A DNA stretch of 12,797 bases. Source: Paracoccaceae bacterium. Its GTDB lineage: Bacteria > Pseudomonadota > Alphaproteobacteria > Rhodobacterales > Rhodobacteraceae. The position numbers and the translations under genes are program-made. This document shows, piece after piece, positions 6,499 to 12,351 of the stretch. The notes under the pieces were generated by a model. The model made no database searches. It saw nothing but the letters and a program-made list of their open reading frames with translations, and was not told the DNA's origin. Where the stretch lies: assembly GCA_023254015.1 (NCBI GenBank), contig JALQYS010000002.1:1-12797 (forward strand), written 5' to 3'. Each line of letters starts with the position of its first letter. Within the stretch, counting starts at the first letter, position 1.

Positions 6499-7757
6499 GC
6501 GGATACCTGCGTGGCAGTCAGTGCCTCTTCCAGCCGGTCCATCAGGAAATCGGCGTTTTCGATGGAGAAGGGCATGGGCGGGCGGATTTTCAGGATGTTG
6601 CGCCCGGCGCCGATGACGTTCATCAGCACCCCCCGGGCCACCATGCCTTCGACCAGATCAGCGCAGAACCGGGTGGCAGGCTGGCCGTCCTCCAGCAGAA
6701 ATTCCGCCCCGAAGAACAGGCCATTGGCCCGCGTGTCGCGCAAGAGCGGGTGGCGCAGCGCCGCCATGCGCGCCGCCACATGGGCCGAGACGCGGGCGGC
6801 GTTTTCCTGCAACCCCTCGTCGCGGATCACATCCAGCACCGCCAGCGCCGCCGCCGCCGACACGGGGTTGCCGCCAAAGGTGTTGAAATAGGAAAAGGCG
6901 TTGCGGAAGGTGGCCATGACATCGGGTCGGGTGGCCACAGCGCCGACGGGGTGGCCGTTGGCCATGGGCTTGCCCATCACCACCACATCCGGCGCAAAGC
7001 CCAGCTTGTCGTGACCCCAGAAATGGCTGCCCGCCCGACCGAAACCGGGCTGCACCTCGTCGGCGATCACGATGCCGCCCGCCGCCCGGATTGCACCCAC
7101 GGTCTTGTCCAGCCAGCCGCGCGGCAGGGTTGGCAGGCCCTCATTCGCGAACATAGGGCACAGAAGGATGCCCGAGCAGCCAAAGCCCGCCGCCTCCAGC
7201 TCGGCAATCGCCTGCGCCACATGGGCAGCAAAGATTGACCCGTCGGGATCAGGCCGCCGCAGGCTGTCGGGCGCGGGCACAAGCCGCACATTGGGCCAGC
7301 GCCCGCCGATGGGCGGCTTGCGGGTGGAAAGCTGGCTGACCGCCATGGTGTTGCCGTGGTAGGTGGCATCGGTGGCGATGATGCCGGTCTTGCCGGTGGC
7401 CGCCTGCGCCATGCGCAGCGCGATGTCATTCGCCTCGGACCCGGTGCAGGTCATGATCGCCTGCGAAATGCCGTGGCAGAAGGTGGCGGTCAGGCGTTCG
7501 ATATAGTCCAGCACGCCATCGTGCAGATAGCGCGTATGGGTGTTCAACTGCCCGGCCTGCGTGCAGATCGCCTCCACCACGCGGGGGTGGCAATGGCCGA
7601 CATGCGGCACGTTGTTGTAGCAATCAAGATAGCGCTTGCCCGAGGCATCCCACAGCCAGACGCCCTGCCCTTTGACCAGATGAAGCGGCGTCCGGTAAAA
7701 GGTGGGCACATTCGGCCCCATCAGCCGTGTGCGGCGTTCCAGCTGCGTTTCCGTCAT
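6495..7757 (-). CDS. Class-III PLP enzyme, AGXT2L-type ammoniophospholyase-like
   Basis: A 420-residue fold-type I class-III PLP protein, generically an aminotransferase. Its motifs follow the AGXT2L subfamily (ethanolamine-phosphate and phosphohydroxylysine phospho-lyases): NNVPHVGHCHPRVVEA (48-63), LNTHTRYLHD (71-80), GSEANDIALR (106-115), ADEVQPGFGRAGSHFWG (232-248), GKPMANGHPV with PLP Lys263 (262-271), YFNTFGGNPVS (290-300) and GRNILKIRPPMPFS (385-398). The predicted reaction is elimination of phosphate and ammonia from an O-phosphorylated amino alcohol to give an aldehyde, using the product of the downstream kinase. Start ATG at 7757 overlaps the arfB stop as ATGA and has GAGGAAG just upstream. 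Ordinary transamination remains possible. Confidence 0.82.
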   Translation of the reverse strand: MTETQLERRTRLMGPNVPTFYRTPLHLVKGQGVWLWDASGKRYLDCYNNVPHVGHCHPRVVEAICTQAGQLNTHTRYLHDGVLDYIERLTATFCHGISQAIMTCTGSEANDIALRMAQAATGKTGIIATDATYHGNTMAVSQLSTRKPPIGGRWPNVRLVPAPDSLRRPDPDGSIFAAHVAQAIAELEAAGFGCSGILLCPMFANEGLPTLPRGWLDKTVGAIRAAGGIVIADEVQPGFGRAGSHFWGHDKLGFAPDVVVMGKPMANGHPVGAVATRPDVMATFRNAFSYFNTFGGNPVSAAAALAVLDVIRDEGLQENAARVSAHVAARMAALRHPLLRDTRANGLFFGAEFLLEDGQPATRFCADLVEGMVARGVLMNVIGAGRNILKIRPPMPFSIENADFLMDRLEEALTATQVSA

Positions 7758-8176
7758 TCTTCCTCTCCCACCTTGCCGCGCAAGGATTTGACCTCGCCGC
7801 GCTGAACCTTGGCCGCGATGCGCCTGCGCTGGCTGCCCAGCGTCGGCTTTGTCGCGATCCGGCGTTTCGGCACCACCAGTGCGGCGCGGATCATCTCGAC
7901 CAGCCGGTCCCGGGCAATCTCGCGGTTGCGGGCCTGACTGCGCGTGTCCTCCACCTGCAACACGATCGCGCCTTCCAGCGTCCACTTGCGGCCGGCGATC
8001 TTTTTAAGCCGCACCTTGACCGGCGCGGGCAGATGCGGGGAACGCTCGGCCTCGAACCGCAACTCCACCGCTGTGGACACCTTGTTCACATTCTGCCCGC
8101 CCGGCCCGGAGGACCGTACGAAGCTTTCGCTCAGTTCCCAGTCGGCGATGTGAAGGGTTTCGTTGATCCACAGCAT
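7754..8176 (-). CDS. arfB: Alternative ribosome-rescue peptidyl-tRNA hydrolase ArfB (YaeJ)
   Basis: A 140-residue release-factor homologue that lacks codon-recognition domains and hydrolyses peptidyl-tRNA on ribosomes stalled at mRNA 3' ends. The catalytic GGQ is at residues 26-28 within SSGPGGQNVNKVSTAVELRF. The basic C-terminal tail (about 100-137, ending KVQRGEVKSLRGKV) is the part known to enter the empty mRNA channel. Length equals E. coli ArfB. The ATG at 8176 fits the family start but has no clear Shine-Dalgarno sequence. It is the first gene of an operon with the phospholyase-like and kinase genes (ATGA overlaps). Only 24 bases separate its ATG from the upstream T tract, so it must be read from transcripts passing the hairpin at 8208-8238, or from a promoter overlapping that hairpin. 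Confidence 0.94.
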   Translation of the reverse strand: MLWINETLHIADWELSESFVRSSGPGGQNVNKVSTAVELRFEAERSPHLPAPVKVRLKKIAGRKWTLEGAIVLQVEDTRSQARNREIARDRLVEMIRAALVVPKRRIATKPTLGSQRRRIAAKVQRGEVKSLRGKVGEEE

Positions 8177-8200
8177 GCGAGCAGGCTAACGGGACGGCGG

Positions 8201-8238
8201 GAAAAGAGAAAGGGTTGCCGACACGCGGCAACCCTTTC
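8201..8238 (-). terminator. Strong intrinsic terminator upstream of arfB
   Basis: On the minus strand GAAAGGGTTGCCG (8238-8226) and CGGCAACCCTTTC (8220-8208) form a perfect 13-bp stem with a 5-base loop, followed by TCTTTTC (8207-8201). There is no T tract on the plus strand, so it acts on leftward transcripts. It lies between the yhhQ stop and the arfB ATG, 31 bases before that ATG. Confidence 0.8.
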
Positions 8239-8429
8239 CGAGATCCAAGGAGATGAGCCAGTTAGGAGCATCATCCAATCAAGTGGTCTGTATCCCAAGG
8301 GGTTGCCCTTAGAAAACACCCCCCATGACTGTCCCGACACGTCTCTCCAATATCACTCTAGACACTGGATCACCTCCTTTCAAATGGTTGCCGATGAGGT
8401 GAGCCTGACACAGATTTTGTGTTTGTCAA
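8208..8429 (-). promoter_or_regulatory. Leader or small-RNA locus upstream of arfB, attenuator-like
   Basis: This stretch between yhhQ and arfB has no conventional gene. In leftward order it holds a TTGACA -35-like element (8429-8424) with no good -10, CGGCAACC (8393-8386), an extreme ribosome site (8381-8365), an 18-codon ORF ending at 8309, GGCAACCC (8307-8300) directly after the stop, a possible small stem (GATGA 8277-8273 with TCATC), and the 13-bp terminator. Both CGGCAACC and GGCAACCC can pair with the 5' arm of the terminator (GGGTTGCCG). That gives alternative, mutually exclusive folds of the kind found in attenuators. A stand-alone small RNA or micro-mRNA ending at the terminator is the main alternative. 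Confidence 0.5.
8309..8365 (-). CDS. Putative 18-residue leader peptide or small protein
   Basis: A GTG-initiated ORF reading MSRVILERRVGTVMGGVF then TAA. Its ribosome site is exceptional: GAAAGGAGGTGATCCAG (8381-8365) is complementary without mismatch to the 17 bases of the canonical 16S rRNA 3' end (CTGGATCACCTCCTTTC), with AGGAGG 7 bases from the GTG. The peptide has no recognised family, runs of a regulatory amino acid or signal sequence; it is basic in the middle and hydrophobic at the end. Its stop codon abuts the GGCAACCC segment that can pair with the terminator 5' arm, so ribosome position could affect downstream folding. Translation is inferred from the ribosome site only. Confidence 0.45.
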   Translation of the reverse strand: MSRVILERRVGTVMGGVF

Positions 8430-8435
8430 AAGGTT

Positions 8436-9056
8436 TTACGCTACCCTTGCGGTGAGTTTTCCAACAACCACCCGGAATGGTATCAGGGCAACGATGGCAA
8501 GCGCCAGCTTGACCAGCCAGTCGGCCGTGGCCAGCGATACCCACAGCGGCACCACCGGGCCAAACCCCAGAAGCGGCAACATCTCACCCGCCCACGAGAC
8601 GTCATTGGCAGGCTCCAGCGCGGTCAGCGCCGCCGAAAAGGCCATGGTAAAGAAGATCGCCGTATCCAACGACGACGACACCAAGGTCGAGATCAGAGGT
8701 GCGCGCCACCAGCTGCCCGCGCGCAGGCGGTTGAACACGGCGATGTCGGTCAGTTGCGCCGCAAGGAAGGCCAGGCCCGAACCAAGGGCCACGCGGAAGC
8801 TGACCAGCGGGCCAAAGTCGCCGATGATCTGCGAGCCGATCAGCGAACAGATCACGCCCACGACAAAGCCCACCAGCACCACCCGTCGGGCGGCGGCGGG
8901 GCCTTGCAGGCGGTTGGTCAGGTCAGTGACCAGAAAGGCGAAGGGATAGGTGAAGGCACCCCATGTCAGCCAGGGGCCAAGCAGGAATTGCACGAGGATG
9001 TTCGAGGCCACCACAATGGCAGCCATGGCAAGAATGCCGGGCAGAAGCGTTTTCAT
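8436..9056 (-). CDS. yhhQ: Queuosine precursor transporter (YhhQ / VUT family, DUF165)
   Basis: Inner-membrane protein that takes up queuosine precursors (preQ0/preQ1) for the Q modification of tRNA wobble G34. The 206-residue protein has about six hydrophobic segments. The family signature YPFAFLVTDLTNRLQG is at 37-52, FRVALGSGLAFLAAQLTD at 87-104 and STLVSSSLDTAIFF at 123-136. The start was placed at the ATG at 9056 (MKTLLPGILAMAAI), because homology begins there. An upstream in-frame ATG at 9113 would add 19 residues unlike the family and would run through a candidate preQ1 riboswitch. A modest GGAA ribosome site lies 6 bases upstream and is predicted to be paired in that riboswitch. The gene follows the phytase-like gene by 93 bp. 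Confidence 0.9.
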   Translation of the reverse strand: MKTLLPGILAMAAIVVASNILVQFLLGPWLTWGAFTYPFAFLVTDLTNRLQGPAAARRVVLVGFVVGVICSLIGSQIIGDFGPLVSFRVALGSGLAFLAAQLTDIAVFNRLRAGSWWRAPLISTLVSSSLDTAIFFTMAFSAALTALEPANDVSWAGEMLPLLGFGPVVPLWVSLATADWLVKLALAIVALIPFRVVVGKLTARVA

Positions 9057-9060
9057 GTCT

Positions 9061-9091
9061 GTTCCGTTTTTTACAAGGTCGCGGAGACTTG
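9061..9091 (-). promoter_or_regulatory. Candidate preQ1-I riboswitch in the yhhQ leader
   Basis: On the minus strand CAAG (9091-9088) pairs with CTTG (9077-9074) around the 10-base loop TCTCCGCGAC. The loop ends in the C that pairs with ligand in known preQ1-I aptamers. A tail of T plus six A (9073-9067) follows, then CGGA (9066-9063), which pairs with TCCG of the loop (9085-9082) to form the pseudoknot. Loop length, position of the G that starts P2, and the A6-C tail match the Thermoanaerobacter and Bacillus preQ1-I aptamers as I remember them. The pseudoknot's 3' strand is the yhhQ ribosome site, so ligand binding would block translation. P1 is only 4 bp (5 is usual), which lowers confidence. 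Confidence 0.6.
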
Positions 9092-9149
9092 GTCGTGTCG
9101 ACGGCCCCATCATGGGGACGGGGGGCTTTAGCGCCGAACAAGGCGGCGG

Positions 9150-10043
9150 TCAATCGGGCAGGGCAAACTCGATGATCTGGGTTTCCTGCAAGGCAAAGAA
9201 ATTGTCGTCCGAAATCATCGTCGCGCGCAGTCGGCCCGCCGTGTCTTGCCAGACCGACATCCCTTCAAGGTTGTCATACCACCTCAGCGGTGTGACAATC
9301 AGCGTAACCTCGTTGACAAGACCGGCCTCGGTCAGGTCGAAACGGCGCAGTCGGTTGGCAAAGCCGCCGATCCCGCGAAAATCACGCTCCAGCAGGTAAA
9401 AGCGGCCGTCGGGACCGATGTCGGCGGCCACCGGCAGAAACGTGCCCCGTCTGGTGACGGAAAGCCGGGTATCCCAGACGCCATCAGCCCAACGATAGAC
9501 CGGAAAATCGGGGGTCGGCGGATCTTCGGGCAGGGCGTAAAGCACCTGGTCCGGTCCAACCGCCAGCGCCTCCAGCGCGCCATTCCGGGGCAGGCCGGCA
9601 AAATCGGGATGCCGCTTCAGATCCCGCACGATACCGCTGTCCAGATCCAGACGCGCCACCCGAGCGCGGTGTTCGAACGAGACAAAGGCGTTGCCGGCCG
9701 CGTCGATTGCCAGACCTTCGCTGTCGGACCGCCGCCCGGCCAAAGGTTTGTGGTCTCTGCCGCCGATCAGCGGGCGGATCGCCCCGGCGCTGATGCCCGT
9801 CACCCGCCCTTGGCCATCCCGTTGAAATCGGCCCGACAGGAAAACCGCCTTGTCGCCCAAGACGAAAAAGGTTTCGCCGCCGTCCTGCACTTCGATACCG
9901 GAAAAGCCACCAAAAGCCTCGTCCGGCATGTCCCAGACGAATTTCCCGATAAACCCCGGGGGATCACTGGCCTGCGCACTGCCCTGAAACCCCGAAAGCA
10001 GCAGGCACAGCAGCCCTAGGGCGAGGCGAGAACGTCGTGGCAT
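9150..10043 (-). CDS. Exported phytase-like / esterase-like protein (PF13449-type)
   Basis: A 297-residue protein with a signal peptide (basic MPRRSR, hydrophobic 7-18, likely cut near residue 25 after AQA). The rest reads as a beta-propeller of the 'esterase-like activity of phytase' family: FGGFSGIEV (44-52), RRSDSEGLAIDAAGNAFVSFE (104-124), NGALEALAVGPD (154-165), GPDGRFYLLERDF (210-222), YDNLEGMSVW (256-265) and ISDDNFFALQETQIIEF (277-293). The repeated acidic SEGLA/LEALA/LEGMS segments are the family hallmark. It probably acts in the periplasm. Its ATG overlaps the 3' end of mepA by 28 bp, so it is the last gene of the MFS-mepA-esterase operon. Substrate unknown; phytase activity should not be assumed. 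Confidence 0.8.
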   Translation of the reverse strand: MPRRSRLALGLLCLLLSGFQGSAQASDPPGFIGKFVWDMPDEAFGGFSGIEVQDGGETFFVLGDKAVFLSGRFQRDGQGRVTGISAGAIRPLIGGRDHKPLAGRRSDSEGLAIDAAGNAFVSFEHRARVARLDLDSGIVRDLKRHPDFAGLPRNGALEALAVGPDQVLYALPEDPPTPDFPVYRWADGVWDTRLSVTRRGTFLPVAADIGPDGRFYLLERDFRGIGGFANRLRRFDLTEAGLVNEVTLIVTPLRWYDNLEGMSVWQDTAGRLRATMISDDNFFALQETQIIEFALPD

Positions 10044-10915
10044 TGCTTGGGCAGATCGGCCATCGTGAACTCGCGCGGCCCCTTCTTGCGCGGCGTGTCC
10101 TCATCCTTGGGCTTTTTCTTGCCCGGAGTCTTTGGCGGGTTCAGATAATCGGTCACCCACCACATCAGCGTGTCGTCGCAGCCATTGCCGCCTTTGGACA
10201 GCTCGGAAACCGTGGGCTTTTGTGTTTCGCACAGCCGCGCGCCCTTGGGGCATTTCAGGCGAACGTGGAAATGTGTGTCATGCCCGCCGACGGGGCGCAG
10301 CTTTTGCAGCCATTTCTTGTCGGCGGCCGTGGCGGTCTTGCAGATTTCGATCTTGATCGCGGCGGCGACAAAGATGCGATCCACGCGCGGATCTCGGGCG
10401 GCGACCTCGATCAGGGCGCGGGCCTTTGGACCCCAGTTGCCCGTCACCGACCGTTGATCGGCCGAGCGCATGGGGATGGACGAAATCTCTTCCCGCTCGG
10501 ACCGGCTCAGGTTCAGCCGGTCGGGCGCGAGCCACCAGATATCGGCATCCAGCCCGATCTGATGGCTGGCATGGCCCGAAGTCATCGGCCCGCCACGCGC
10601 CTGGCTGATATCGCCAATATAAAGCCCCTTTCCCCAGCCAATGGCGGCAGCTTGGGCCGAAAGGTCCATCAGGTATTGCACCATCATCGGGTGCCCGAAA
10701 TTCCGTTCTCGCGACAGGCGCATCGCCTGCCAGGTCGGTCCGGTTTCGGGCAGCTCTACGGTGCCCGCCGCGCAGCCCCGGGCGTAAGAGCCGATGGGCA
10801 TGCTGTCATGCTGGCTGGGTGTCGCCTTGGCGCCGAACAGCTGGTTGGCCAGAGCCTCGGCCCCTGCGGGCAGGGGCGACGCAAGAAGTGCAATCAAAAG
10901 GAATCGACCAATCAT
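10016..10915 (-). CDS. mepA: Penicillin-insensitive murein endopeptidase
   Basis: LAS-family (M74) zinc peptidase that cleaves D-Ala-meso-DAP cross-links in peptidoglycan, acting in the periplasm. The 299-residue protein starts with a signal peptide (about 1-19). The metal site is clear: SGHASHQIGLDADIW (113-127) supplies the HxxxxxxD pair His118 and Asp125, and GGHDTHFHVRLKCP (210-223) supplies His212, His215 and His217. Spacing matches E. coli MepA. Several Cys residues (48, 192, 222, 229, 246, 292) could form the disulfides known in the family. A Lys/Pro-rich segment at about 261-280 precedes a short C-terminal block. The ATG overlaps the MFS gene stop as ATGA (10915-10912). Classification is secure. 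Confidence 0.94.
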   Translation of the reverse strand: MIGRFLLIALLASPLPAGAEALANQLFGAKATPSQHDSMPIGSYARGCAAGTVELPETGPTWQAMRLSRERNFGHPMMVQYLMDLSAQAAAIGWGKGLYIGDISQARGGPMTSGHASHQIGLDADIWWLAPDRLNLSRSEREEISSIPMRSADQRSVTGNWGPKARALIEVAARDPRVDRIFVAAAIKIEICKTATAADKKWLQKLRPVGGHDTHFHVRLKCPKGARLCETQKPTVSELSKGGNGCDDTLMWWVTDYLNPPKTPGKKKPKDEDTPRKKGPREFTMADLPKQCHDVLASP

Positions 10916-12276
10916 CCACGCTCACCTTTCGGGTTGACCCAAAGTAGCAGGATCAACGCGACGAGGAAAAGCAGGATGACCGGCGCGATGCCCATTCTTG
11001 CCGATTGGCTGAACCAGGTCGCCACCGCCACCAGACCGGGCGTCAGAAAACTGGCCACCTTGCCCGAAAGCGCGAACATGCCGAAAGCCTCGGTCGCACG
11101 GTCGGGTGTGGTGTGGCGCAAGAGCATGGTGCGGCTTGAGGCCTGCAAAGGCCCCCCCGCCCCGCCAATCAGCGCGCCGCAGATGAAAAAGATGATGTCA
11201 GGCGTCGACGAGGCCGGGTCCAGCGCAATGCCCCAGATCTGTTCGCGGTCCATGCCGACGACGGCGGTGCAGACGATCAGCAGAACCACGATCGACCAGA
11301 CGATCACCGGTTTTGGCCCTCGGTTGCTGTCCATCTTGCCGGCCAGCCAGCTGGTAAACACCGCCGTCGCGCCCCCAACGATGCCAAAGATGCCGATCTG
11401 CGTCACCTGCCATTCCAGCACGTTCGAGGCGTAGATGCCGCCGAAGGTGTAAAGACCGTTCAGCGCATCGCGATAGAACAGGGACGATCCAAGATAGGCC
11501 GCAAGGCTTTTGCGAAAGCGCAGTCCGCGGATGAAATCGGCCACGCTGCCCATGGCATCGCCAAGGTTCACCCGGCCAGCCGCGATCTTTGGCTCCTTCA
11601 CCCAAAGGAAGAAGGGCACCATGAAGACCAGATACCAGATCGCCGAGAAGGGCCCGACGGCCCGCGTGCCCTCGCGCGCTTCGGGATCAAGGCCAAGCGC
11701 CGGGTCAAGGCCGATCAGGGTCGTGCCATTGTCGCCTTCGGCAAACAGCAAAAGCATGATGAACAGCGCGATCAGCCCGCCCAGATAGCCAAAGGCAAAG
11801 CCGGTGCCGGAAATCTTGCCCATGTCATCCTCGCCCGACAGGCTGGGCATCAGCGCATTTGTGAAAACGGTGGCGAATTCCATCGACAAAAACGCAAGGC
11901 CAAAGAAGAACATCGCCCAGCGCAGGGTGCCAATCTCGCCCCCCGGGGCCACGTACCACAAGGCCCAGCTTGACACGATATAGACGGCCGAGAAGAACCA
12001 CACCCAGACCAGCCGCCGCCCCGTGCCGTCGGCAATCGCGCCCAGAATGGGGGCCATGACCATCACCGCCAGTGACGCAAGGAACAGCCCGAAGGCCCAG
12101 TAACTTTGCGCCGCAGCCTTGGCCGCCTCTTCCTCCATCCCCGTGCCCATGAAATAGCCACGCGCGACCTCGGCGAAGTAAGGGCCGAAGATGAAGGTCA
12201 TCAGCAGGGTGTTGACCGGCTGGCTGGCCCAGTCAAAGAACCACCAACCCCAGATGCGCTTTTTCGGTGAAATCAT
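10912..12276 (-). CDS. MFS transporter, UMF1 / Atg22-like family
   Basis: A 454-residue integral membrane protein with about twelve hydrophobic segments. The N-terminal block GWWFFDWASQPVNTLLMTF is characteristic of the UMF1 (Atg22-related) MFS branch. A later block (GALIGGAGGPLQASSRTMLLRH) matches the conserved part of the C-terminal half. The ATG at 12276 (MISPKKR) was chosen because GGGGGA lies 4 bases upstream and homology begins there. The ATG at 12288 (MGDTMIS) and another at 12342 are in-frame alternatives; the latter runs through the probable promoter. It is the first gene of an operon with mepA (ATGA overlap) and the phytase-like gene. Substrate unknown; the link with a murein hydrolase makes cell-wall fragments or amino acids possible, which is only inference. 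Confidence 0.85.
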   Translation of the reverse strand: MISPKKRIWGWWFFDWASQPVNTLLMTFIFGPYFAEVARGYFMGTGMEEEAAKAAAQSYWAFGLFLASLAVMVMAPILGAIADGTGRRLVWVWFFSAVYIVSSWALWYVAPGGEIGTLRWAMFFFGLAFLSMEFATVFTNALMPSLSGEDDMGKISGTGFAFGYLGGLIALFIMLLLFAEGDNGTTLIGLDPALGLDPEAREGTRAVGPFSAIWYLVFMVPFFLWVKEPKIAAGRVNLGDAMGSVADFIRGLRFRKSLAAYLGSSLFYRDALNGLYTFGGIYASNVLEWQVTQIGIFGIVGGATAVFTSWLAGKMDSNRGPKPVIVWSIVVLLIVCTAVVGMDREQIWGIALDPASSTPDIIFFICGALIGGAGGPLQASSRTMLLRHTTPDRATEAFGMFALSGKVASFLTPGLVAVATWFSQSARMGIAPVILLFLVALILLLWVNPKGERG

Positions 12277-12313
12277 CGTGTCCCCCATGGCCTGTTGGCG
12301 GCCCTTTTGGGGG

Positions 12314-12342
12314 ATAAGGCCCGAAACCGGATGGGCTGGCAA
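12314..12342 (-). promoter_or_regulatory. Candidate promoter of the MFS-mepA-esterase operon
   Basis: In the 75-bp gap after the thioesterase gene, TTGCCA (12342-12337) and CCTTAT (12319-12314) are spaced by exactly 17 bases on the minus strand. Transcription would start near 12307 and give a leader of about 30 bases. The -35 is good (5/6) and the -10 moderate (3/6). Confidence 0.35.
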
Positions 12343-12351
12343 GTAAAAGGC

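Noticed and set aside
8131..8340. 69-codon minus-strand frame starting at GTG 8340 in the arfB leader
   Set aside because: It would run through the terminator hairpin and into arfB in another frame, and lacks a ribosome site. The 18-codon ORF at 8365 has the strong site.
8364..8381. Plus-strand match to the 16S rRNA 3' end (CTGGATCACCTCCTTTC), as if an rRNA fragment
   Set aside because: The match stops at the tail itself; neighbouring bases do not resemble the 16S sequence before it. The minus-strand reading as a long ribosome site followed by GTG at correct spacing explains it better.
8208..8381. Cuckoo-type (CcsR-like) small RNA
   Set aside because: Those RNAs carry the anti-Shine-Dalgarno motif CCUCCUCCC in hairpin loops. 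Here the transcript strand carries the opposite sequence, GGAGG, and a different layout.
8406..8428. TGACA...TGTCA dyad as a repressor operator
   Set aside because: Only 5-bp arms with an offset inner repeat (ACACA/TGTGT) that cannot pair at the same time; no regulator family recognised.
9107..9119. CCCCATGATGGGG hairpin between the phytase-like gene and yhhQ as terminator
   Set aside because: Only a short stem with a 3-base loop and no T tract on either strand, in GC-rich sequence; not strong enough to list.
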